Shown in pieces: positions 44,254 through 55,483 of a stretch of 64,000 nt of DNA. Every line of letters begins with the position of its first letter. Position 1 is the first letter of the stretch. The notes beneath the pieces are model-generated. The model was not told the DNA's origin. It saw only the letters and a program-made list of their open reading frames with translations, and searched no databases. The stretch spans positions 81,069,526-81,133,525 of the forward strand of contig NC_087064.1 in NCBI RefSeq assembly GCF_963678635.1. The letters run 5' to 3'. The stretch comes from Symsagittifera roscoffensis (taxonomy: Eukaryota; Xenacoelomorpha; Acoela; Convolutidae). Made by a program: the position numbers and the translations under genes.

Positions 44254-45839
44254 ATAATTTATCATATTATTCACTAATAAATTTGAAAAATACTAACCAT
44301 TCTTATCCATGTCTCATTTAGATTTTTAGTCTTCATCCCACGATCACCTACAAAGTCCACAAAAGAAAAATAAAAAAAAGAAAACTTCTTCAAATTCTTC
44401 AAAACTCTAATAATATTTTGCACTAGATAAATTCAATAAAAATCATACCAATGTAGTAAATTAATTTATAAATTATTTCCCTAAAAGCAGTAATTCTAAT
44501 AATGATGAAAATTTGTAACTTAATTTTTCCCCAAAAAAAAAAATTAGCAGTAAAATTGAAATTCTATGTAGTAAATTGATAAAACGAAAATGCAGTACTA
44601 ATCTTTTGATATTTTCATTCACTCGCACAAGAATTTTATCCAAACTCGCACAACTCGCCCACGAAGAATTGTTTAAATAATGAATTTCAGTTTTAAGTTT
44701 TCACACTCAACAACTCTAACACACGATAACAAGTTTCAAACTTTCCTTTAACCCGGTTGGAAAGGAATTATATACTAAACAAAACTAACCAACGCAGCTT
44801 ACTAAACACCACAACACATAGAATAATAGCATGACTAAGAAAAGGAAACCAACGGTACCCAAACCGGATTAACCCAGTTTAAAACTGGATAATTTATTCT
44901 TTTAAAGACTATTATAAAGTCAAGGAAAGAAATAATAAAACACAAAAAAGTCGAAAGACAAACCCATACCAAAAACAATTTGATTTTTGAAAAAAAGGAC
45001 ACAACCAACGAAACATAAGAAAAACCACAATAAACCCAACATAAAACGTTATCACATAACAGGACCTCTCACAAAAACCGCACGAAATCATACTCCCACT
45101 CCTGGCCTAACCCACCAGAGAGGACGTCCTGAGCATGCTCTATAGCCGGCCTAACCCACCGCGCTACATCCACGCTTTGTGACCACACTTCTATTTTAAT
45201 AAGAGGTACTCAAGGGTGAGTAACTCTTCAAAATAACCGAACTAAAACAAAAAGCTTTTGTGAAAACAACTAACCAAAATCATAATTAAAACACCGAACT
45301 AATAAAAATTTTATAAAATGTAAATTATACCTTGCAGTATATAGATCAGCATACAACACCAAAGACGAACATCCAAAGACAAAAGGACCCCACTACACTC
45401 GAAAAAGAATGGCCAACCACAATCAATATGCCGTCCACAATCACAACTCAAAGGATTTAGAGTACGACTTGACTTCGCAGAAAAGGACTTCATTGAACTA
45501 GACCAATGACCACCTCGATGTTCAAGTATACGTACAGATCCGAGTAACCAGGCATCCCCTCCACGCACAATCTGCACGCCATTCCCAGACTAGGTTGAAC
45601 ACAAAAGAAGTTCTCTACATGAAACAGAAAAACCTGTCATAGCAAACCATTCTGAAATCAAATTTGAGTTTGTTGAGAAAACCCAGTCGTTGTCATAAGA
45701 AGACACAACGATTGATCCTGGAACTTCTCTAACAGGAGAACCCAGAAGAAATATGATGTTCGCCAAATACCAACGTCCATCATCCATCCTTTGAATTGCA
45801 GAAAAACTATTCTAAAAAACTCTGTAAAACCCGGATGGG
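44254..45839 (+). other. Retroelement 3' non-coding region
   Basis: About 1.6 kb with stops in all + frames. GGCCTAACCCACC occurs twice (about 45105 and 45149). A purine-rich CGGATGGG (45832-45839) directly precedes the 3' LTR and is a weak polypurine-tract candidate. The minus-strand frames at 45311-45577 and 45590-45787 have no recognisable content. Confidence 0.5.
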
Positions 45840-46250
45840 TGGAACCTGATCTAAACTACATTTTATGATTGGATAAATTAGATATTTTACCACTGTAAAG
45901 TATTTAATATTAACCAATCATGATCCATCTAACTAACAACCCACTTATTTGTAAGTGCTGAAATTACTTGTAATTTCAGCACCAGAGAGATTTGAATTTA
46001 ACTTAGAAATTAGTTGCCTCTCCAAGAGAACTTCAGCAGCCGCAATAAACCAGTATACCCTAGATCTATTGAGCCTAGCAGAGACTAGTTAAACAACCTG
46101 AGACTAGAATAGTATAAGAGTAAGATTAGGATCGGTATTAGACTAAGAAGTTGCACGAATCTATCCGGCCGAAAATAAGATAGCGTGACGAGCAGACGGT
46201 GTACCCTATCCGAAATTACTCTATGAGTTAAGACCATCGGTTATAACTCA
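45840..46250 (+). repeat. 3' LTR (411 bp)
   Basis: It begins TGGAACCTGATC and ends GGTTATAACTCA, with AATAAA at 46044-46049. It contains a perfect 13-bp stem (45955-45967 with 45970-45982, loop TT) that is truncated in the 5' LTR. Otherwise nearly identical to it. Confidence 0.92.
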
Positions 46251-46254
46251 TTAC
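46251..46254. repeat. Target-site duplication TTAC, right
   Basis: Matches 28157-28160 at the other end of the element. Confidence 0.75.
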
Positions 46255-47471
46255 GGTCTTTTTTTGAACAAAAGTTCAATTGTAGTATTAAGGGCAATAC
46301 TTTGATTGAGTCAGTATCCGAAAGTGCTGAATCTTTTTTTTGAGAACGGGCTGTTTTTGAAATCAACGATGTTAGCAAAACTTTTTTAAAGCTGTTAGTT
46401 TTTTATCACTTCTGGAAAATATCCATGCATTGTGGCATGAGCAGAAAATAAAAGATTTAAATCTTTAATGGATCTCCTTTTAAGTTCAGCTTTTCTTTTG
46501 ATGCTCTTAGAAAAGTCCAGTAACTGAAAAAAGAAAAGACGCATTCTGTTTTTTTTTCTGACTGTGGCCCTATTTAATGAATAAAAAAAAATCTCGCGCA
46601 TTGCTCTTTGCGTAATAAATTACACTTTATTCGGACTGCAGCTATAAAGTATTAAATCATAAATAAAAAAAACTGAAGGCTTTTCCTGGTTTAAAAAACA
46701 GAATGATTCAATAGGCCAACACTTGTCGTCATTCTAGCTACCAGTTGTATGTGTTAAGTACACTGATCCTTATGGCTTGACTTCTCTAGCAGAATAAATA
46801 TTCAGCAGCAATTCTTATTTGCATGTTTGTATTTCTAGTCAAGTCTTTGTTTGAGTTCTTATTGCAACCCGGAGAAAAATAACGAAAGCCACTTTCGCTT
46901 GCTGTTCTTAGACAACCTCCCAATTCCCCTCAAACATGACCCCCCACACTTAACCCCCCTAAACGCCATTCAAACTTCGCAATGTCAATTTTCAGTTGCT
47001 TGACTTATATTAACTATCTAACACTTAGGCTCTGTAGGATATCTTTCGTTGATATTCCAAAGTACTGAAACTAAAGAACTCTTACTAAAGCAAGTCAAGC
47101 ATTAAATTTAATTAAATTACCACGAGTTTAACCGAAAAAATGCTGTTCCAATTCTGACATCCAAAAAGACAAATATTCCATTTTATTACAAAATTTGTTT
47201 ATTTTCCACAGCGCGTTAACTCCTGTTTATTTGTGTAAATATGAATTCGAGAGAACAAGACTTTTTACCATTTGGCGTCAGTTTAAATCTCGTTTGAAAA
47301 ACCGCACTATTCTGAAAAAATGCCAAATTAAAAAATCGTCAATCCCAATTTTACAATTCGACTCAAATCTGGTTCCTGTCATAAAGTTACAATATTATTA
47401 TAATATTTAAACCAATTGTTTGAATAGTTACAAACCAGTTTTTGATTTTTAAAATAATTTTTTCAATTTAG
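46255..47471. other. Non-coding, probably CELF intron or upstream region
   Basis: No exon recognised. A C-rich patch (46915-46975) lacks coding sense. Confidence 0.45.
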
Positions 47472-50400
47472 GCGATGTTGAACTATCTGAATCAAATATC
47501 TCTTCTGCAACAACCGACCAATTACCCTGCATATTTGAGCGTAAGTTATAACTAATTAGTTAATCAATTAAAAAATTCTTCAAAAATTTATTAAAAATAG
47601 TTTTAACTCAAAAGATATAGATGTGGATGAATTTTGAAAAATCTGATTTTTTACTTCTTAAATAGAACCCGATGATTTGACTCATTCGAGCGTGTAACTT
47701 AATACTTTCGCCGAATATTTATATCAAAAAGTGAACTAATTCATTTGATTCTTTTCAGCTGGTACAGAATTGTCCTCAGACTGTGGTTCAAAACGGCACC
47801 CTGTCCTCCCCACCCCCCCCTTCTTCCAACAACATTCCAAACCAGATAACAGGTGAGTTATACATACAGTTATAACCCTTTCGTTACTGCAAACATGTGT
47901 AAATATTAGTGTGCATGTCGAAATACACCACACCAAATGTAAACTCAGACAGCTTTTGATTATTATAACCAAGTTGCAAAAAAAAGAACTAGTTGGTTCG
48001 TTAATTTGTGCCCTGTATTTCGTGCAAATCACCCTCAAAAAACGTTCGTTTGGTAATTAAGCTTTCTGAAAAAGTTAACTTGAAATAGAAACGGCAAAAA
48101 AAAATAAAATTGATATTTTTAGTTAATTTTATATTAAAAATTTGTGATTCTATTCAAACTAGCAATATTTAAACAGGGATAAAATTACCTCCATCGCCAA
48201 TTCCGGAGCCGAGCAATCTTCAAATCCGAAACAATTCCTCCCCAACTCAAGCTCAACAACTTCGCCAACGAATTAATCACACTAACAACTGCAACTCCTC
48301 CGGCGTGGGTTCGGGTCTCGGCCTACTCCCCACACCAGCTTCAATGCTTCTCTGTTCTTCTCAGTCAACAGTTAATAATGGACCAAATGTACAGGCACTG
48401 CAGCTGGGTAAAATGCAGATGGCACTTCAGGGGTCAAATTGCTCTTCGTCATCAGTGTTGGGAGGGCCAAATGGGACTCTGACGTCAGCAAGAGTTCATG
48501 CCTCAAGTTAGTAAATCAGAAGTTTTTTCTTGTTGTTCCGACCATTTGGAAAATACAATGGAACTTAGTAGTCGGGTGTGAAAGGTGAAAGGTTTTTTAT
48601 TTTCCACGCAAAATCAGGTACTACAAATAATCATCGGAATGGGTCGAGTGATGAATCATATTAAAACCATTTAAATTGTGATTTGAGCGACATTTAAAAT
48701 AAAAAAAAATTAAAATTTCAGTGTCGTGAAAAACGGGTTTGAAATTTTTGATTTTTTGGTCTAATTTCGATCTAATAAGATGAGTGCGCAGGCTTACAAT
48801 ATCTTTTCTTAGCTTAATTTAAGCCGTAAAAACTTAATTTGACTCAATTTAAGTTAGTTTTTGAAGTTTTTTTGCTCATTTTAGAAATCAAAAACTTCTG
48901 CAAAAGAATTCAAAAATTTCGAAAATTGTGAACTTTTAAAAGTTCTTTAGTTTTTTTTTCGTTTTTCTAGTCATTTTTCTATAAAAAAAGTTTTTAATTT
49001 GGTCTTATGTACGATGACTGTAAAATATGCTTAAAGTCTTTTTTTTGTTAAGACTTTTTTATCACACTACGCAGAAAATAAACTACACTAATTTGAAAAA
49101 AGTTGTTTTTTTTTTTTGCATTTTTTAAGACTATGGTCGGAACATTCTATGCCACTTGCACAATAGCCGGCAATCCTTGTTTTTATTTCGAACTGATTGA
49201 ATGGGCTATTCTACAAACCGAGCTCAGTATAAATTTTAAAATTCAGTGATAGATGATTAAAATTTTGGAAGTCAAACATTAGGTTTTTAAAAATTTAAGT
49301 TGTATTCGGAGACATTTTTAGTTTAATCGAAGAACACTGGTTTGAATTATATTTCAATATTCGAAAAACACAAATATGCGCTCGAGTTAAAAATTTCTTT
49401 CTATAGAACTAACACCCTCTTTGTTTGAAAATGGGGAGGAACTTTGTATTCGGGTTTGTTTCAATTTTTTCTATTTTTTTTTCTATTTTATTTTTATTTC
49501 GACGCAAAATCAGGAACCAAAAATAATCATCGGACTGGGTTGAAAGGTGTATCATATTCAATTTTTTCAGTCGCGACCCAAACGACATTAAAAAATTGCA
49601 GACAAATTCCCAGTGACGAGAAAAATCGGTTTGAAATTTTTGATTTTTCGTCTCATTTCGAGCGAATAACGCAAGCGAACATGCTTACAATATCTGGTTT
49701 TAATAGCTTACAATAACTTAATTTTAGCAGTGATAACTTAGTTTTTGAGCTTTTTTGTTCGATTTTGTTTTATTGGTTTTATATATTTTTTTGTTATCCT
49801 GGTGATTATTTTTACAAAAAATGTTGACAAATTTGCATATGGTACTATGAAAATCGGATATGCCTAAGTTATAGTTTTTTGTTGAGATCCTTTCATACTA
49901 CGCAGAACAAACGACACGAACTCTAATTTTTTTTTCAAGACTAGGGTCGGAACATTCTGCGCTCTTTGCGCAGCAACCGGCTATCCTTGCTTCTTTAAAT
50001 GATCATCACGCAAAACTTCCGCACAAAATGCACGCGTAGTCAAAATTTTTTACGCTGAATAAAGCCTGGTTTTGGGTGGTATTATACTCACGCAGAGTTT
50101 CAGCAAAAAAAAAACGTTTTCAAACTATTTTTTTAACGAATGACACCTTGTTTTATCGATTCTGTTCAATAAAAACTTCCTCAAAAGATCCAAATGTATC
50201 CAGAAAACAAATCTTTTAAGAACAGAATCTAAAACGAGCAAAAACAAAAATTCATTCGAAAATAACATACAAGCTGCGTATTAAAGGTAAGCCGCTGATG
50301 GCATGATTAAGGCTTTACATGCACTGTATGGTTATTTTTCTGCGCTTTAATACAGCGTTTTTAGCAACAAATGGGCACGGATCATGCTGGTCTCCAACCA

Positions 50401-52260
50401 CCGCTATTTTGACTGTTAGTCGGTGACATCTACAATATATCTGTTTTGTTTTAGATCTGACCGGTGCTCCATGCATAATGCCAACAGACTCGTCATCACT
50501 CGGAGGAACCATCAGCGGAACAGCGACGCCCATCGCCACGACCAACCTCCCCAACCACCACCCCCTGCATCATCTCTTTACCCACCCCTCCATAACGGCT
50601 TCTCTACCCCACATGCAACAGATGATAGATCCCAGTCAGTTTCAGAATGGGGCGAGTTTGGGGGGTCTCTTGGGGCAGAATCCTGCCTCAATAGTGGGTG
50701 GGACACTGGGAGGAGTGGGATCAAATCCTCTGGTGGATCAGCTGCTGGTGAATGCAGCACAAGCATATCAAACCCAACTTGCCATCAATGGTCAGTCTGA
50801 AATTGGTTCCTCCCCTTTTTATCAATTTTTAATCAATTTTATACGAGTACTGGACCATAAACTTGATTAAATAAATTTGCTCCAGGCAAACTTACTGTCA
50901 TAAAAAAATTCCAACCTGCAGGTAATTTAGACGAGACGAAGTTTGAGGTACAAAAAGTACACCAAAAATATTGCTGAAATGAAGTTGAAGTTTCATGTTT
51001 TTAGCGTTGCCGTAGCTTTTTTCTTGTTTTTTTTTTGCGTGATTATATTTCATATTTGATGGAATTATCCTACCCTAGGTGGAATGAGCTTCCTAATGCC
51101 CAACACAAGCGCCCCCACCCCTTTCTCCACCTTGGACGCCCTGCAACTAGCAGCTCTGGGGGGTCTCCTACCACCCCCCACTCCCTCAGGACTCTCCAAG
51201 AGCAAACACGAGAAGCAGCGAGAGGGTCCGGAAGGGGCTAATCTGTTCATATACCACTTGCCCGCAGACTTCACAGACGACGATCTGGTGCAGACATTCT
51301 CCCCCTTTGGGAAACTCATTAGTGCCAAAGTGTTCATCGACAAAAACACCAACCTCAGCAAATGCTTCGGTAAACTCATCGCGCTTTCACCAGATGGCGT
51401 ATTTAGCGCATCTTTACCGCGATTTTTGATCTGAACGTTCCAAAAGTATTATAAAACACTTTTATCACCTAAAAATCAAACCTCGGTCGTTTTAGGTTTC
51501 AACAGATTTCGAAAGAATTAACGCTGATTACCAAATTGAAAAGTCGGCCAAGTTTTGCAAAAAGATCTCAAGCGAAAAACTAGAGCGCAGGCCGCTGTAT
51601 TTGACTATTTGTTTAATCAAAATATAAGAGCACCTTTTGTTGACTGGGGGTTATGATGTGTTTAAGTTTTTTTATTGATGAGTTTAGCCATGAATAGACA
51701 GGTTACAGAAAATTTAAAAAAGCTCAATCATTTTGAATTCTGATTAACTCTTTACCTAAAACTTTTTCTCCATGCCAAGTCAGGTACCAGAAATAATAAT
51801 CGAAATTGGTGATATTTCGAGTGATATATTGATTTTTAGTCTAATTTCAAACAAACAAAGCGAGCGAGCAGGCTTATAATAGGAGGATAAGCTTTTATTT
51901 AAGCCGCGATAAAACTTTTGACCGCATTTTTGGGAACAAAAAATTTTGTGCTTTTATTTTGGTCTGATTTTTCTGCGTTTCTTGCAGCAATCGGCTATCC
52001 TTTTTTTTGAAAAAAAACTGAATTCATCCTTTTTTTCTTAAAAAAAAACTGAATTCAACTACACTTAATAATTGATATGAGGAACAGCAGCCACTCTTCT
52101 AGGTTTCGTAAGCTACGAGACACCCCTGCAGGCAGAGGAGGCCATCAGGGCCATGAATGGGTGTCAGATCTCGAACAAAAGACTCAAGGTGCAACACAAG
52201 AAACTCAAGAGCAGCAGCGCCACCTCATCTTCGTCCAACAGCGGCGACAAGCCATACTAA
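47472..52260 (+). CDS. CELF: CELF/Bruno-like RNA-binding protein, 3' six exons (partial)
   Basis: Exons: 47472-47540, 47759-47852, 48177-48506, 50455-50790, 51079-51369, 52103-52260. All boundaries are AG/GT and all phases agree (0,1,1,1,1), giving 425 residues to the TAA. The first four exons encode the divergent Gln/Ser/Pro-rich linker. The fifth gives the conserved [18 protein letters not shown] (RNP2 = LFIYHLP) through [14 protein letters not shown]. The last completes RRM3 with RNP1 (KCFG joined to FVSY), then [18 protein letters not shown], and the terminal DKPY. The C-terminus and EGPEGANLF point to the CELF1/2 branch. CELF proteins bind GU-rich RNA and control splicing, translation and decay. 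RRM1 and RRM2 exons were not found in the window and must lie upstream or be unrecognised. Confidence 0.9.
48550..49195 (+). repeat. Interspersed repeat R in CELF intron, copy 1
   Basis: Contains the family phrases GGGTCGAGTGATGAATCATATTAAA... and GGTTTGAAATTTTTGATTTTTTGG, and ends GTCGGAACATTC...AATAGCCGGCAATCC. Same orientation as the copy at 5830-6790 but without its insertion. Confidence 0.6.
49420..49995 (+). repeat. Interspersed repeat R in CELF intron, copy 2
   Basis: Begins GGGGAGGAACTTTGTATTCGGG and ends GGGTCGGAACATTCTGCGCT...AACCGGCTATCC. The frame at 49444-49716 is repeat sequence. Confidence 0.65.
50290..50412 (-). repeat. tRNA-derived SINE-like element, copy 2 (partial)
   Basis: The minus strand reads GGTGGTTGGAGACCAGCATG then ATCCGTGCCCATTTGTTG, matching the B-box and body of the element at 11650-11868. 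It ends about 40 bases before a CELF exon. Confidence 0.5.
51640..52010 (+). repeat. Interspersed repeat R in CELF intron, degraded copy 3
   Basis: Keeps AAAACTTTTTCTCCATGCCAAGTCAGGTACCAG-type start (split by mismatches), ATTTCGAGTGATATAT, GATTTTTAGTCTAATTTC and GCAGCAATCGGCTATCC at the end. Confidence 0.5.
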
Positions 52261-53263
52261 TTTCACCATGGTCACATAAAGAGAGCTATAAGGGACACGA
52301 AGAATAAGAGCGAAGCTACTATCATGCTAAGTATGAATAATGGTCAATTTTTTTAAGAACTAAGTTGAAAGTTAGCATCATTAAAAAAGTTTAACCTTTT
52401 TTTGCTGGGAGAGCGAGTTATTCATTGAGAATCTATTCTATTTTTTTTGGATTAATTTTAGCTAGTTTTGAAAGTTATTATATTTTGATAAACTTCGATC
52501 CAAGAAGTAATTTTGAATTGAAAAAAATTATATCAAATTTTGTTGCATTTTGTTGGTTTTCTTTTTCGAAGTTTCAGGTAAAATCTACGGAAAGTGAAAT
52601 GTATGAATGTCAAGATATAGATGTTTCAGTGTTCATTTCACTTGTTTTGCCTTTTGCCTGACCGTTTTTCTGTTGATTAGTGTTTCTCAAAAACTTTATT
52701 GTACAAAACCGGGAATAGCTTTCATGTTTTTTTTGTTTTTTGTTTTCATTAATGTTTTTTGTTTTTTTCTTGTTTTTTTTGTTGTTGAAAAAATTAAATA
52801 GTTTCTGATAACTAGTAAGTAAATGTTTCATTTGTATTTAGAGTTTGTGTCTGCCTATCTGTTCATCACAACTTGCTCAACATTCCTCTTCAATGTTCAT
52901 TCACGTGTGTAGCTCAATCTTAAAAAACATCCGTTTAAAGAATACAAATCTACCTTATAAGATCAGAAAACGATCTACAATCGTGAACTCTGCTTTATAA
53001 ATGGTAACTCATAACGAAGGATGTTTTTGTCTTAGAAAAAGTTTAGATGATACATGTTTTTGTTGCAACTATGTTGAAATGTTGAATAGAGTTTTTGTAT
53101 ATCAAATTGTATGCGAAAACTTATGTTTACGCTTTCTGTGCAATATGTGTACGGCTTTTCTTTATTTTAGCAATCTTCAAATTATCTGGATCATTGATCA
53201 TCATTCCATTAATTAATTTGTAGTTCCAGTAATTTGTAAATCAAAATTAACAAGCTAAATAAA
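52261..53263 (+). other. CELF 3' UTR (probable)
   Basis: AT-rich, non-coding, with AATAAA at 53258-53263 and several TGTTTT/GTTTTTTG runs. The small frames at 52425-52661, 52607-52801 and 53001-53216 lack coding character. Confidence 0.45.
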
Positions 53264-55380
53264 TTTTTGAAAAAACTTTTTTATACAGTTTGAACAGATG
53301 TTGATGTTTTTTTAGTATTCAAGCTACTATGAAAGGAGAAGTTACTATAACTCAGTCAGAAGCGGATCTAGGATTTTATCGAGGGGCGGGGGGAGGGAAC
53401 GGATGTGTAACAAAAAATTTTATCGACCTTTTTTTTATAGGTCGACCAAATTAGTTTTCCAATCTCTCACAAAGCACTATAAAAAGAACCCACAACTTAA
53501 ATTTATATGTTGATTTGCGATGATCAAAATTTGGTTTCAATCCATATTTGCCTAAGTGTCATCGCATCGTTTCATAAGCAAGAAAAACTGCCAATCAAAC
53601 ACTTAAAAAAAGAAACTGCTCGTTCATGCATGCAACTTTGAATGTTCTGCGATGACACATACAAAAATTTATATTGTTTTTTTTAATCATGTCAGAACAA
53701 CGAATAAAAATTGTTTCCTGCAACAAATAATTCCCAAAAACCTTGCAGGCAAAATTTAGACGGCCCCATGCTGCATCTAGATTTTGCAATTAGAGAAATC
53801 TCGCAAAGGCAAGCAGAAAAATTCTTTGCTATAATACAAGCCCTGAGCTATTAGTTTGTACATTAGTTATAGGTTTCACCTTTACAACCTTCACGCTTAT
53901 TTATTTTGTTCGAACTTTGAAATGCATCTCTGATTAAAAAACTGAGTAACCAGTAGTTTTCTTTTTATAGTTGGTTACGAACAATAAAACAGATATAACT
54001 GAAAGTTAGTCGTTTGCAAGGCATATCGAGAAGAAAGACCGATTACAGTAACACATTTACCATCTAGAAAGTTTACCATCAACAAACTATTTTTTTCAAA
54101 AAATAAGGACTTGCGGTTCTAGATCACAGTTGCGTTTTTACATATATGTTTAACAAATTTTTGCACCAATTGAAAAAAGAAATATTAGGTGGATCACAAA
54201 AATTTGAAAAATAAAACAATCAGACCAGTTAAAAATTCAGATTAAAAAATCTGAAATTAAAAAACTCAGACCCAATTCATGTTACACTGCCCGGGATGAA
54301 GTGCTCGACCCATTATTCGACCTTATTCGACGCTTGATTTGACCCTGTTTGATTGATGATTGGACCCTCTTCGACTCGACCCTGTTCGACTCACGAGACC
54401 ACCCTGTTTGAGCGATGACAAGACCTATAAGTAAAAAAAATTGAAATGTTTTTTTTTTTTCAAATCCTTTGAAATGGAAAGATAATTCCTGGAAAAAAAA
54501 TATAAGCAATACAATCTCTAGAAAGCAATGAAGCTCACGCTTTTTGAGAATTGTGTAACAGTTCTTAACTAAAAGCAATTTGCACAAAAGATATTTTTAT
54601 GAAACTAAATACTTTTTTTAACCAGAAAATGGCGCCAAAAATTAAAAGAAATCGTTTTTTTTTTTTGAAAAACCATTTTTTTACAAATGATTTTCAAATA
54701 TTTGCATCATTTATTGACGTTGAAGCTTTAAGTGAAACTTGCACAATTATGACGTGGATGCCACAGAGGACGATCATCAGTAGTTTTTCAGAGACCTTAA
54801 AATATGTAGTAAAAGGCGGGCTTTTTTTAAACGAACACTCAACATCAAAAATACGCGAATGTAAGAAGACATTTTTATCACGCAGAATGGGCTACCTTTG
54901 AGTGTGATGTTGGAAACATAAGAATGAAGAGTTTCGGTTCAATGCAGATGAATTTTTTGCCGCTGTAAATAGACTTTTGTGGAAAAAAAATAAATTAATG
55001 TAAAGAGTCTCTGTCATGCTAAAAAAAAGAGTTTAGACTGGAAAAGACTATTAAACTGAAGTGTTAAAAAATGAGTTCTCTAGTTTGTTTAAAAAAATGA
55101 TTTCAACTTGCTCAAGTTATGCAGAAAGATCAACAGAGACAGAGACAGAACTAGCATGAAATAAATCAGGTTTGTCACAAAAATATCACTTTAATTGTAA
55201 AATAACAGGTGAGAAAAAAGTAACTACTGGACAAGTTGAACTAGAAAAAACACAATTTTTTAGAGACAAAAGGCTGATTGATGAAAGTTTCGTTTCATAA
55301 AGAAAGAAATGGACATTGAAAAAGGCGCGGTAGGAAGCCAGAAGATTGCATACCAGATTTGTCATTGAAAAACTGTTCTT
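53264..55380. other. Non-coding stretch downstream of CELF
   Basis: Contains the common-repeat phrase AGCGGATCTAGGATTTT (53360-53376) and, at 54295-54420, a patch of degenerate CGACCCTGTTCGACT units. No gene is seen. Confidence 0.45.
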
Positions 55381-55483
55381 TTTCAAGTGAGTTGAGCTGC
55401 TTCCGTAATTGGGTATTCTCTAACTCTATTTTTACCCTATCCTCAACTTCTTTGGTCGCGACGTTAATTTCGAGTGCTTCGGT
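55381..55483 (-). pseudogene. Coding-like minus-strand tract left of the inverted repeat
   Basis: Read on the minus strand from the inverted repeat, the frame gives VATKEVEDRVKIELENTQLR and on through EKEQFFNDK, a heptad-rich coiled-coil-like stretch, followed by a possible donor (CTG|GTATGC). It may be the other half of the decayed coding tract at 56501-56860, split by the inverted repeat. That link is inference. Confidence 0.3.

Larger units (their letters stand above)
28161..46250 (+). mobile_element. 18.1-kb env-bearing Ty3-type LTR retroelement
   Basis: Two near-identical LTRs and a TTAC duplication bound a single insertion of 18,090 bases. Inside are a small basic ORF, gag, protease, RT-RNase H and integrase pieces, two tiny membrane ORFs, a Pro-rich ORF, a glycoprotein and a 599-residue unknown ORF, all on the + strand. 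The coding strand is rich in A and poor in G, unlike the flanks. Typical Ty3 elements are 5-10 kb, so this is about twice the usual size even after loss of the integrase core. LTR similarity says it arrived recently. Breaks in gag, pol and env mean this copy cannot move alone. It sits about 1.2 kb upstream of the first visible CELF exon, in the same orientation, and may lie within a CELF intron. Confidence 0.92.

Noticed and set aside
45311-45787. Antisense gene in the retroelement 3' region
   Set aside because: The two frames lack any motif, and both strands look equally uninformative.
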